A stretch of DNA of 40,107 bases. Source: Mycolicibacterium pyrenivorans. Its GTDB lineage: Bacteria > Actinomycetota > Actinomycetes > Mycobacteriales > Mycobacteriaceae. A program made the position numbers and the translations under genes. How positions within the stretch are numbered: the stretch's first letter is position 1; each line of letters opens with the position of its first letter. The notes under the pieces were generated by a model. It searched no databases. It was not told the DNA's origin and was given only the letters and a program-made list of their open reading frames with translations. Shown here piece by piece: positions 8,156-17,900 of this stretch. Location of the stretch: contig NZ_JACKSH010000125.1 of assembly GCF_025821625.1 (NCBI RefSeq), positions 1,099 to 41,205 on the forward strand, read 5' to 3'.

Positions 8156-8240
8156 ACACTCCTGCGCTTTCTGACTAACGTCGGGACTGCACCGGACATC
8201 CGCGCCCACGTGCCTGTTTCAGGTATGTCGTCCGCTAGGA

Positions 8241-8437
8241 GTGGTACCAGAATGTCGACGCAAAGAACCGCTCGGAATCGTGGTCGGCGTGGACGGGTCG
8301 TCGCCGATCAGCGGTCACAAAGCAGCCCTGGACACCCAGGCCAGGGAGGCGTCGGTCCGGGCGACGTTGAGGTCGCTCGGTTCCACTCTGGTGCGCCACA
8401 CGGTCAGATTCCGGTGATCATCGCCGGAAATTCTTAA
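8241..8437 (+). pseudogene. Remnant of a universal stress protein gene
   Basis: From a GTG at 8241 the frame reads PLGIVVGVDGSSPISGHKAA, then LDTQAREASVRATLRS, the ATP-binding N-terminus of UspA-type proteins (VVGVDGS, then an A-REA-R helix), but stops at 8415-8417 after 58 codons. In the +1 frame just before and past that point the typical C-terminal strand appears (HGQIPVIIAGNS, stop by 8437). Nearly the whole middle of the roughly 290-residue (or 145-residue single-domain) protein is missing, so this is an internally deleted, frameshifted relic. The gap 8032-8240 upstream holds only the weak DosR-like box. Confidence 0.6.
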
Positions 8438-8476
8438 GAGGGCCAACACGGGTTACGTCGAGAGGAAGGGCGACAG

Positions 8477-8761
8477 ATGAGTTGCTGGTGCGGCCACGGG
8501 CCGTGGCATTACTACCAGGGGTATCCCTATCCGCCACCGGCGGGTTATGCGCCGCCACCGGCGGGTTATGCGCCGCCACCGGCGGGTTATGCGCCGCCAC
8601 CGGCAGAGCATTACCCGCCGGCCGGTCCGGTGCGGCGGCGCCGGCGGCGCAGGGCCGACGCCCAGGAACTGGCCGACTATCTGGAGGATCTCGAGGCAGA
8701 GATCACCCGTATCCGAGGGGAACTCGACGAGCTTCGCCGGTCGGAAACGGCCGACGAGTGA
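8477..8761 (+). CDS. Small CxCGH protein with PPPAGYA repeats and C-terminal coiled coil
   Basis: A 94-residue protein of unknown function with three distinct parts. The start MSCWCGHGPWHYYQGYPY has a Cys-x-Cys-Gly-His cluster that could bind a metal or heme. Residues 19 to about 46 are tandem copies of PPPAGYA, encoded by a 21-bp DNA repeat. The rest is a seven-residue arginine run (RRRRRRRADAQE) and an amphipathic helix (LADYLEDLEAEITRIRGELD) likely to form a coiled coil. There is no signal peptide. GAGAGGAAGG precedes the ATG. It sits between a universal-stress relic and a methyltransferase whose reading frame begins about 25 bp later. A structural or scaffold role is only a guess. Confidence 0.75.
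   Translation: MSCWCGHGPWHYYQGYPYPPPAGYAPPPAGYAPPPAGYAPPPAEHYPPAGPVRRRRRRRADAQELADYLEDLEAEITRIRGELDELRRSETADE
8531..8606 (+). repeat. 21-bp tandem repeat, 3.6 copies, coding PPPAGYA
   Basis: The unit CCGCCACCGGCGGGTTATGC plus one G is repeated at 8531, 8552 and 8573 with no differences, followed by a partial copy at 8594-8606. The unit is a multiple of three, so copy-number change would lengthen or shorten the protein without breaking the frame. Confidence 0.9.
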
Positions 8762-8786
8762 CTCGGCGCGGCAGTTGCCTCAACCG

Positions 8787-9536
8787 TTGACAGACCGCGA
8801 TGGGGCGTCACGGGGCACCTTCGCCGAGTTCACGCCCGCGGCAGCGCACGATTACGACGCCTGGTTCGACCGGCCCTGGGGTGCTCATGCGTGGGCAGTG
8901 GAACTGGCAGCGGTCGACGACGCCCTGCCCGATCGTCCAGACCAGACCGTCGTGGAGGTGGGATGCGGCACCGGTCGCCTCATCGCACATCTGACCAAGC
9001 GGGCGGCAACTGTCGTGGGCGTGGACTCGTCACCGGCGATGCTCGCTGTGGCCACCGGCCGCGCGCCCGGCCGACTGGTCTGTGCCGACGGGCGACGGCT
9101 GCCGTTCCCGGACGGTGTCGCCGACGTCGCGATCACCATCGCAACGCTCGAATTCGCCGACGCCGCGGCGGTTCTCGAAGAGATGGCCCGCATCACCCGC
9201 CCCGGTGGCCGCATCATCGCCCTTACCCTGAATCCGGTCAGCCCGTGGGGGCTCCTTGATCGACCCACCCGTCGTGCCCCGTTCTCGACGGCCGCGTTCC
9301 TGACGCGCTCCGAGCTGAGACGCCTCGGCAGCCGCCACGGCCGGGCACGCCTGGCGGGCCGGCTGTTCACCTCAGCGCAGCCAGGGTTGCGCCGCCTCGA
9401 GCCGATCGCAACAGTCGTCGGAGCTGGGGTCCCGTGGTTCGGCGCCGTCCAGGTCCTCGTCGTGGACAGACCGATACGGCGTTGCGGCCGCGACCTTGTG
9501 CGTTTCAGCCGGCCGGGCAACACAGCAGTAGGTTGA
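8787..9536 (+). CDS. Class I SAM-dependent methyltransferase (UbiE type)
   Basis: A methyltransferase of about 249 residues. Motif I is VVEVGCGTGRLIAHL, with the acidic ribose-binding residue in VVGVDSSPAML, then LPFPDGVADVAITIATLEFA (motifs II/III) and EMARITRPGGRIIALTLNP. These are the features of the methyltransferase 11/UbiE group, which act on small molecules or lipids. The start is uncertain: no ATG or GTG fits, and TTG at 8787 (TTG ACA GAC CGC) is chosen, with TTG 8775 as alternative. The gene follows the CxCGH small-protein gene by about 25 bp and may be translated with it. The C-terminal 50 residues are rich in Arg and less conserved-looking. The substrate is unknown. Confidence 0.75.
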   Translation: MTDRDGASRGTFAEFTPAAAHDYDAWFDRPWGAHAWAVELAAVDDALPDRPDQTVVEVGCGTGRLIAHLTKRAATVVGVDSSPAMLAVATGRAPGRLVCADGRRLPFPDGVADVAITIATLEFADAAAVLEEMARITRPGGRIIALTLNPVSPWGLLDRPTRRAPFSTAAFLTRSELRRLGSRHGRARLAGRLFTSAQPGLRRLEPIATVVGAGVPWFGAVQVLVVDRPIRRCGRDLVRFSRPGNTAVG

Positions 9537-9613
9537 GCCCTCTTCGTTTCGTTGGACGGTCGCACGATGGACGACCACGGGACCCGGCCCCGCTGTCCGA
9601 GGAGAAGACGCCG

Positions 9614-10059
9614 ATGAGACCGACTCTGAGATGGCTGTTGAGCGCTATGTTGACGAGCATCGCCATGATGGCGGCGGCTCCGGTGTCCAGCGCCCGACCC
9701 GACGTCCGCGACGGTGTCTTCATTCACATCACCCGGGGACCGGAGGACCCGCACCGGGTGCTGATGACTTTGAACATGGCGACCATGATGTCTGAGGACC
9801 ACGATGTGGCCGTCTACTTCGACATCAACGGTGTCAATGCCGTTCTCGCCGACGCCGCGGATCTCACGTAGGCCCAATTCCCGTCATCGAAGACGCAAGT
9901 TGCGACGCTCCTTGGCAGAGGGTCCCGTTGATGGCGTGCCCAGGCTGCTTCGCCGCTGCCGGAAAGAGCGCGGCCGATCTAGCGTCGGGGATCCAGGTGG
10001 CCGACACGCAGAAGTTCTTCTCGTTCACAAACGGCCGAATTCTCACGCTGGACTATTGA
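9614..10059 (+). pseudogene. Broken DsrE-family protein gene
   Basis: The ATG at 9614 begins a 148-codon ancestral frame with a putative signal peptide (LLSAMLTSIAMMAAAPVSSA) and a DsrE-type core: DGVFIHITRGPEDPHRVLMT, then EDHDVAVYFDINGVNAVLAD. It is interrupted by a TAG at 9869-9871 (TAC would continue the protein as YAQFPSSK) and by loss of one G near 9919-9922. After these the family's end is intact in another frame: MACPGCFAAAGKS with the CPxC cysteines and the terminal FFSFTNGRILTLDY, stop at 10057-10059. Correcting the single base restores a multiple of three. The intact protein would be an exported or periplasmic sulfur-relay-like or peroxiredoxin-like protein; the exact role is unknown. 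It ends 15 bp before the right direct repeat. Confidence 0.7.
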
Positions 10060-10073
10060 TCGAGGCAGTACAC

Positions 10074-10142
10074 ATTCGCGCCACCGGCCACGTCGCCAAG
10101 CTGCGACGCGACCTGTCGGTCTGAGCTAACCGAGGCGTCCGA
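10074..10142 (+). repeat. Right 69-bp direct repeat (decayed bcp tail / M20 3' end)
   Basis: This is a second copy of the bcp end ([15 protein letters not shown] plus stop at 10122-10124), one base, and the stop and last codons of the M20 peptidase gene. Three substitutions separate it from 3411-3479, all at third codon positions and silent in the bcp frame. A further 9-12 bases of similarity extend upstream with one base missing (GCAGTACAC against GCAGTACAAC). Confidence 0.85.
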
Positions 10143-11460
10143 GACGCTCCAACAGCAGGGCCTCGGCGGTCGCCGCACGTTCCAGCACACCGAGGTGTAG
10201 GCTCTCGTTGATGCTGTGCGCCTGCGTGTCCGGGTCCTCGACACCGGTTACGAGGATCTCGGCCTCGGGGAACGCCGCCGCGAACGCCGCGATGAACGGG
10301 ATCGATCCCCCGACGCCTGTGTCGACCGCATCGTGGCCCCAGGCCTCGCGGAACGCGTGCCGCGCCGCGTCGTAGACGGGGCCGCCGGCATCGATCGCAT
10401 ACGGCTCACCGATGTCGCCGGGGGTGACGGTCACCTGCGCGCCCCACGGCGCGTGCTGCTCGAGATGGCGGGTCAGCGCGGCGAGGTGCTCGGCAGCGCC
10501 GCCGCCGGGGGCCACCCGCATGCTCACCTTGGCACGCGCCCGCGGGATCAGCGTGTTCGACGCCTGCGCGATCGGAGTCGTGTCGATGCCGATGACGGTG
10601 ATCGCAGGCTTGGCCCAGAGTCGTTGCGCCACTGAGCCGGAACCGATCTCGCGGACCCCTTCGAGCAGGCCGGTGTCGGCGCGGACCCGCTCGGGGGTGT
10701 ACTCGACGTTCGCGGCGGTCGCTTCGTGCAGGCCGGCGACCGCGACGTTGCCGTCGTCGTCGTGCAGGCTGGCCAGCAGTCGGACCAGGACCGTGAGCGC
10801 GTCGGGCACCACCCCGCCCCACATCCCCGAGTGCAGGCCGTGGTCGATCGTCGCGACCTCGACGACGCAGTCGGCGAGTCCACGCAGCGAGACGGTCAGC
10901 GACGGGATGTCGGTGCTCCAGTTGTCGGAGTCCGCGATGACGATGACGTCGGCGGCCAGCAGGTCGCGGTGCGCCGAGAGCAATCGCGCCAGCGACGGCG
11001 AACCCGACTCCTCCTCCCCTTCGACGAACACCGTCACACCGACCGGCGGGTCACCACCGTGAGCCCGGAAGGCGGCCAGATGCGTTGCGATGCCCGCCTT
11101 GTCGTCCGCGGTGCCGCGTCCGTACAGCCGCCCGTCACGCTCGGTGGGCTCGAACGGCGGCGAATGCCACTGCGAGCGATCCCCTTCCGGCTGCACGTCG
11201 TGGTGCGCGTACAGCAGCACCGTGGGCGCCCCCGCAGGTGCGGGGTGTCGGGCGATGACGGCGGGCGCACCGCCCTCGGCCACGATCCGCACATCCCCGA
11301 ATCCCGCCTGAGACAACAGTTTCGACACTGCGTCGGCGCTGCGCTCGACCTCCGGGCGGCGAGCGGGGTCCGCCCACACGGACTCGATGCGCACCAGATC
11401 CTCGAGGTCGGCGCGCACCGACGGCAACACGTCGCGGACCCGGGCGATCAGATCACTCAT
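10126..11460 (-). CDS. M20-family metallopeptidase (dipeptidase-like, Rv2522c-type)
   Basis: A cytoplasmic zinc peptidase of about 444 residues, of the M20/DapE-ArgE type, probably cleaving dipeptides or acylated amino acids. The metal and catalytic motifs are intact: VLLYAHHDVQPEGD (first zinc ligand and Asp), GRGTADDKAG (bridging Asp), VFVEGEEESGS (general-base and metal Glu pair), and ADSDNW. The inserted dimerisation domain carries HSGMWGG, and the C-terminal metal His is in DTQAHSINE. The start chosen is the ATG at 11460 (MSDLIARVRD); a GTG at 11490 would add ten residues and overlap acpS. It lies 10 bp downstream of acpS in a fas-acpS-M20 operon. Its 3' end is inside the right direct repeat and remains in frame. 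Confidence 0.9.
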   Translation of the reverse strand: MSDLIARVRDVLPSVRADLEDLVRIESVWADPARRPEVERSADAVSKLLSQAGFGDVRIVAEGGAPAVIARHPAPAGAPTVLLYAHHDVQPEGDRSQWHSPPFEPTERDGRLYGRGTADDKAGIATHLAAFRAHGGDPPVGVTVFVEGEEESGSPSLARLLSAHRDLLAADVIVIADSDNWSTDIPSLTVSLRGLADCVVEVATIDHGLHSGMWGGVVPDALTVLVRLLASLHDDDGNVAVAGLHEATAANVEYTPERVRADTGLLEGVREIGSGSVAQRLWAKPAITVIGIDTTPIAQASNTLIPRARAKVSMRVAPGGGAAEHLAALTRHLEQHAPWGAQVTVTPGDIGEPYAIDAGGPVYDAARHAFREAWGHDAVDTGVGGSIPFIAAFAAAFPEAEILVTGVEDPDTQAHSINESLHLGVLERAATAEALLLERLGRLG

Positions 11461-11470
11461 GGCGCCAAGG

Positions 11471-11887
11471 CTAGTCGGAGGGGGCGTCACGCTCTTCGAG
11501 TACCGCGACCGCGGCCGCGGTGTCGGCCTCGTGGGTCAGCGACAGGTGGATCGTCACCTCTTTGAGGTGCTCGGCGATGGCGCCGGAGAGGCGCACCCGC
11601 GGCCTGCCCCACATGTCGGTGATCACCTCGATGTCACGGTGGATGCCCTCGGGCAGCACCGGACGCTTGGCGAAGCGGGACCCGGACCAGGCCTTGATCA
11701 CCGCCTCCTTGGCCGCCCACCGCGCCGCCAGGTGGCGCGCCGCCGACGAACTCTTGTCGGCGGCGTCGCGCCGCTCACCCGGGGTGAACGTCTCGGCGAA
11801 CACCGTGCCGGGACGGTCCACCTGTTCGGCGAAGTCGGGGATGGATACGAGATCGATGCCTATCCCGACGATGCCCACGCGCAGCAC
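11471..11887 (-). CDS. acpS: Holo-[acyl-carrier-protein] synthase AcpS
   Basis: Transfers 4'-phosphopantetheine from CoA to the serine of acyl carrier domains, and is needed to activate the ACP domain of FAS-I encoded just upstream. The short trimeric AcpS type is clear: GIGIDLVSIPDFAEQ carries the metal-binding Asp, then FTPGERRDA, HLAARWAAKEAVIKAW with the second metal-binding Glu, and VTIHLSLTHEADTAAA. Length is as in mycobacterial homologues. The start is a GTG at 11887, or the GTG three codons later (VGIVGIGID), which fits M. tuberculosis AcpS better. The gap to the fas stop is 13 bp, so the two are co-transcribed. Confidence 0.95.
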   Translation of the reverse strand: MLRVGIVGIGIDLVSIPDFAEQVDRPGTVFAETFTPGERRDAADKSSSAARHLAARWAAKEAVIKAWSGSRFAKRPVLPEGIHRDIEVITDMWGRPRVRLSGAIAEHLKEVTIHLSLTHEADTAAAVAVLEERDAPSD

Positions 11888-11900
11888 GCTATCTCACTGG

Positions 11901-14900
11901 TCACCGCTGGTACGCGCCGTCCTCGCCGAGTCGCGACGCCGCGTCGAGCAGCATGGCCGCCTCCTGCGCCTTCTCCGGATGCTCGTGGTCGAAGCGCCGG
12001 TCGGCCGGTCGCTCGTACATCGGCCGCCCGCCGGCGATCGCCGACACCAGCCTGCGCTGCCCGGCCAGCGTGCGCTCCTGAGCCCGAGCGGTGTACTCGG
12101 CGCGCTGCTCGGGATCCAGTGCGGCCAGGAACGCCTGCGGGTGCACCAGGGCGATCATTCCCGACACGTGGCCGAACCCCAGACTGGTCACCAGACCGGC
12201 CTTCAGCGGGTACTTCTCCCCGAGTCGCAGCGTCTCACGCGGCCACACGAAGTGCGCCGAGGTCGCCAGTTCCTCGTCGACACAGTCCAGGCTGCGGTTC
12301 GGCGGGATGACACCGTCACGCAGGATCTGGCACAGACCCATCGTCTGGAAGACCGCCGCGCCGCCCTTGGCGTGCCCGGTGAGGCTCTTCTGGCTGACGA
12401 TGAACAGCGGCGCACCCTCGGAACGACCCAGCGAGTCCGCGAGCCGCTCGTGCAGCTCCTGCTCGTTGGGATCGTTGGCCAGTGTCGAGGTGTCGTGCTT
12501 GGAGATGACGGCGATGTCGTCGGCTCCGACTCCCAACCTGTTCAACGATTTGGCCAGCACCGACTCCCTGCCGCCGCGACCCGCGCCGAGAGCGCCGAGC
12601 CCCGGAGCGGGGATCGAGGTGTGCACGCCGTCGCCGTAGGACTGCGCGTAGGCGACGACGGCCAGCACCGGCAGGCCCATCCTGACGGCCAGGTCGCCGC
12701 GGGCCAGCAGAATCGTGCCGCCGCCCTGCGCCTCGACGAAGCCCAGCCTGCGCCGGTCGTTGGCGCGGGAGAACCGCGAATCGCTGATGCCCTTCGCCCG
12801 CATCACCTCGGTGTCGGCGGTGGCGGCCATGTCACCGAAGCCGATGACGGCTTCCAATGTCAGGTCGTCATATCCGCCGGTGACGACGACTTCGGCCTTG
12901 CCCAACCGGATCTTGTCGACGCCCTCCTCGAGCGAGACGGCCGCGGTCGCACATGCCCCGACCGGGTGGATCATCGATCCGTAACTACCCACGTAGCTCT
13001 GGATCACGTGGGCGGCAACGACGTTCGGCAGCGTCTCCTGCAGGATGTCGTTCGGCTTGTTCGCGTCCAGCAGATTGCCGTGGAACATGGTCTGCATCGA
13101 GGTCAGCCCGCCCATGCCGGTGCCCTGGGTGCTGGCGACCAGGCTGGGGTGCACCCAGCGCATCAGCTCCGTCGGGGAGAACCCGGCGGACAGGAACGCG
13201 TCGACCGTCGCGACGAGGTTCCACAACGCCACCCGGTCGATCGAATTCGCCATGTCCGGCGTGATGCCCCAGACCTGCGGGTCGAACCCGGTCGGGATCT
13301 GCGCGCCGACCGTGCGGGACAGCTTCGACTTGCGCGGCACCCGGATCTCGGTACCGGCCTTGCGGGTGACCGCCCAGTCGGCGCTGTCGGGCACCGGGCT
13401 GATGACGGTGTGCTCCGGGTCGAATTCGACGAACGCACGCGCGTCGGCCTCGGACGACACCACGAAGGAGAAGTCCTTGTCCAGAAACACGGACACCAGC
13501 AACGGCGCCGAGTGATCCGGATCGATGGCCGCGTCACCGACGAACTCGCGGATGCCCACCCGCTCGACGACCACATCGTGGTAGCGCTCGACGATCTCGG
13601 ATTCGTCGACCAGCTCGCCGGACTCGGTGTCGTACCAACCTGGTTGAGGATCGTCCTCCCACTTGATCAGACCTGTGGTCCACGCAAGCTCGAGAACACC
13701 GGCTGCCGACAGTTCGTTGTCGACCTCCATCTCGAAGCGGGTACGCGAGGACCCGAACGGTCCGAGTTCGGCACCGCCGACGATGACCACCAGATCGGCA
13801 GGGTCGACGTCGAGGTCCTCCCACGGCGGCGGGGGCGCCGGGGTGGCCGGACGCGGCGGGGACGGCAGGGCCGCGATCATGTGACCGGGAACCTCGTCGT
13901 CGGTGGCCTCCTCGGCCGGGCTCGCCACCGCTTCTTCGCGGGCCTTGGCGGCCAGCGCCGACAGATCCAGGTCGACCTCCGCCAGACCTCCGGTCAGGTC
14001 GGCCTGCACGGGCTCCCGCGCGGCCGCGACCCTGGTCTCGACGTCGCACAGGGCCAGCAACATGCTCGCCATCTGCTCGGTCGAGTAGGTGGTCACGCCG
14101 GCTTCCTCGACCCCGTCGACGATGACGTCGTTGTGGCCCATCAGGCCGGTGCCGCGCGTCCAGCCGATCAGAGCGTGGGCCAGGCTGACGCGCTGCGCCC
14201 ACGACGACTCGGCCTTCCAGCGCGAGACGACCGCGTCCAGCGCGGACTTCGACTCGCCGTAGGCGCCGTCACCGCCGAACATGCCCCGGTTCGGCGAACC
14301 GGGCAGCACCACGTGCAGCCGCGCCGCGATGTCGCGATCGGCGCCGATGTGAGACAGGCCCGCTATCAGCCGCTGCACGGCCCACAGCAGAACCTTCATC
14401 TCCATCTCGGAGCGCGACCCGGCGTCGGACAGATCGCCTGCCACCCGAGGTGCCGCGAACGGGAACAGCAGTGTCGGTGTGAGCGCGTCCTTGATGTGGA
14501 TCGATTTCGGTCCGAGGCTCTCGGTCTGCTCGCCGCCGACCCACTCCGCCAATGCGTCGATGTCGTTGTAGGAGGCCATGTTCGCGGGCACCACCCACAA
14601 CTGAGCGCCATAGCGGGCGTTGTCGCGGTACAGGCTGCGGTAGAACCCGAGCCTGCTGTCGTCGAGCTTGGACGTCGTCGCGATGACGGTGGCGCCGCCG
14701 TCGAGCAGCTGAGCCACCACCGATGCCGCGATCGAACCCTTCGAAGCACCCGTCACGACGGCGACTTCGTCGGTGTAGCGGCCCTTGCCCGGGTTCTCCG
14801 CGCCTGCTGCGGCACGGGCGTAGAGCGAGGCGTGGATGTTCAGGCCCGCGGCCAGCGCCTTGCCCTGCCAGTAGGTGGCCTGGGTGCCCACGACGTGTCC

Positions 14901-17900
14901 GGCACCCTCGAACCGCTCCGACAGGCGAACCCAGTCGGCCTCGAGGTCGTCCTCGTCCATCAGCCAGATCTTGGCCAGATCCTCACGGGCACTGGCCCAC
15001 CGGTCGTCGAACAACACCGCCTTGCGGCTGTCGAACGCCGGCGCCACCAGACGTGGCCAGTCCGAACCGAGTTCGGCGGTGACCAGATCGATGAGCTCCG
15101 CGTCGGCGGCCGGCTCGGGGGTGACAACGGGACGGCCGTGGCCGAGCTGATCGAGTATCGCGCGGGCCGCCGAGGCCAGCACCCCGTCAGGCCCGGTCAC
15201 CTTCTCGGCGAACTCGCCGAGGGCGGCCGAATCGACGACGCCGCCACCGCCACCGGCAGCGGACGGCAGCGACACCGGCACACCGCGGCGGGCGCCCACG
15301 GCGGCCACCGCGGCGTCGATGGCCTTGTCGACACTGGCGGCGTCCCCCAACGCGCCGTCGTGCAGACCGCCGAGGGCACCGCCGCGCACGCTGGTTCCCT
15401 CGCGGGTTCCCAGCGCCACCTCCACGGTGACGTGCTTGGCCCAACCCTCACCGAGCTCCCAGGTCTTCTTGACCCGCTCGGCGATGTAGGCGGGCCGCTT
15501 GCCCGACGGCCCGAGGACCGTGCGCAGCTGGTCGTTGATCGCGTCGGAGAGCACCGGACCGAATGGCTTGTAGGTCCGGGCCAGCTTCGTCACCTGGGTC
15601 TTCAAGCCGGCGAGGTCGGCCTCGGCGGCACCGTCGATGGCGCCGAGGTTCAGCTCCGAGCCGAGGTCTACCAGCATCTGGTTGCGCCGCGAGGACGCAC
15701 CGTCGGTGATCGACTCGATGGAGTCCAGCGCCTCGATCTGGTCGATGCGGATCTTGGCCGACAGCGCGATGAGCGCCATGGTGGCGTCCGACGCGTCGAA
15801 TCCGAGGTCGTCGGGGCGCGGAGCGCCGCTGGGCGCGACATTGGACCCCGGAGCGCCGCTGGGCGCGACATTGGACCCCGGAGCGCCGCCGGGGCGCGGA
15901 GCGCCGCCGGGCGCGACATTGGACCCCGGAGCGCCGGCCGGGGCGGCCTGCGCCTGCGCAGTCTCGGCCGCCGGCGCCGGGTCCGCTGCGGACTCCTCGA
16001 ATTCCGGCTCCGGATCGGTGTCGGTGGCGAACAGCACCGCGGCGTCGCGCTCGGCGTTGAGCACCTCGGTGGTGTTGTGCGAGTACTCCGGCAGCTTGAG
16101 CGTGTTGGTGGCCAGGCCCGCGACGGTCGGCGCGGACTTCACGCCGATCTCGACGAACCGCTCGACCCCGAGACCGCCTGCGGCCTCCTCGATGAAGAGC
16201 AGATCCTGGGTCTCGATCCAGCGCACCGGGCTGGCGAACTGCCAGGCCAGCAGCTCGATGACGATCTTGCGGCACAGCTCGCGCGGCCGCTCGTTCCGCC
16301 AGGTGTCGTAGTCGGCGAGGATCTCGTCGAGCGGCTCGGCGGGCACCAGGTCCCGGATCTCCTCGATGAAGTCGCGGTCCAGGGTGAACGGCCGCGGCAC
16401 CAGGTTCGGGATGTAGCGGCCGACGAGCAGCGCCGGATCGGCGTCGCGCGGCATGACCCGCTCAAGGGCGCGCCGGAAGTCGGCGACGCCGACCCGCAGC
16501 ACCGAGGAGTGGAACGGCACATCGATGCCCGGCACCAGGATGAACGACCGCTTGCCGCCGCTGATCTCGCGGCGGCGCTCGACCTCTTCCTCCAGCTCCT
16601 CGAGACCGCGGACCGTGCCGGCGATCGCGTACTGCGAGCCGCGCAGGTTGTAGTTCACGATTTGCAGGAATTCGCCTGTGCGCTCGGAGATCTCGTCGAT
16701 GAAGGCGGGCACGTCGTCATCGTCGAGGTCGATCTGCGACGGGCGGATGGCCGCGAGCCGGTAGTTGGAGCGGCCCTGGGCGTCGCGGGGCACGATGTCG
16801 TGCATCTTCGACCCGCGGTGGAACACCACCTCCAGCAGGGCCTCGAGCTCGTAGACACCGCTGACGCATGCCAGCGCGGTGTACTCGCCGACCGAGTGGC
16901 CGCACGCCATCGCGTCCTCGACGAACGCGCCCTGCTCACGCATCTCGGCGACCTGGGCTGCGGCCACCGTGGCCATCGCGACCTGGGTGAACTGCGTCAG
17001 GTAGAGCACGCCCTCGGGGTGGTGGTAGTGCACGCCGGAGGCGATCAGGCTGGTCGGGTTGTCGCGCACCACGTGCAGCACCGAGAAGCCCAGCGTCTCG
17101 CGGGTGAACTTGTCCGCCGAGTCCCAGACCTTGCGCGCTGCCTTGGACCGGGCCCGCACGTCCATGCCCATGCCCTTGGACTGGATGCCCTGGCCGGGGA
17201 ACGCGTAGACGGTCTTGGGGGCAGCCAGCTGGGCCGTCGCCGCCATCACCAGTTCGTTGTTGACCTTCGCGGTGACCTCGATGATCTCGGCGCCGCGGTC
17301 GATGCCGACGCGGTCGACCCGGAACTCGATCTCGTCGCCGGGCAGCACCATCCCCAGGAAGCGGGACGTCCAGCCGACCAGGCGGGCCGGCGGGGTCGCG
17401 CGGCCGTCGGTGGCGGTGACGGCGTGCTGAGCCGCCGCCGAGAGCCACATGCCGTGCACGATCGGTGTTTTCAGACCGGCGAGCAGCGCGGCCGCCCGAT
17501 CGGTGTGGATCGGGTTGTGGTCACCGGAGACCACCGCGAACGCACTCATGTCGACCGGTGCCGTGACGACGACGTCGCGGCGCCTGCGTCGCGGAGTGTC
17601 GGTGGCGTTGTCGGTGATGGCACCGCCGGCCCGCGGCGGATCGGTCAGCTCGACCGCACCGGTCCGGCCGCGGATCGCGAAGCGCTCCTCCAGCGTGGCC
17701 AGCACCGCGTCACCGCCGGTCTCCCTGATGGTGACGGTGACCGGGACGACGCGTCCGACCTCGGTGTCAGTGGCCGCCGAAGTGGTTGCGGTGACGGTCA
17801 ATTCGGACTTGGCCGTCGGCATCGCCTGCATCAGGTGAGCCGCGTGGTCGAGGTGCACCAGGCTCAGCAGCCCCTCCACGACGGGGAAGCCGTCGTCGGT

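Larger units (their letters stand above)
3480..10073. other. Genomic island inserted at the bcp / M20-peptidase junction
   Basis: About 6.6 kb lies between two direct copies of the bcp/M20 junction. In M. tuberculosis the corresponding genes (Rv2521, Rv2522c) are direct neighbours, so this block is an addition. Contents: MBL/beta-CASP protein, GMC-methyltransferase fusion, TetR regulator, universal-stress remnant, CxCGH small protein, methyltransferase and broken DsrE-like gene. No integrase, transposase or relaxase is visible, so it is either a decayed or non-autonomous element, or was moved by homologous recombination. The right-hand third (8.0-10.1 kb) contains the decayed genes. Confidence 0.75.

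Noticed and set aside
8477..8761. PPE-like protein because of the proline repeats
   Set aside because: It lacks the PPE N-terminal domain; the repeats are PPPAGYA and the length is 94 residues.
3480..10073. Prophage or integrative conjugative element
   Set aside because: No integrase, phage structural, relaxase or replication gene is present; only the flanking repeats suggest mobility.
15820..15945. Spaced repeats that might suggest a CRISPR array
   Set aside because: The units are directly adjacent, in frame and inside fas, with no unique spacers or cas genes.
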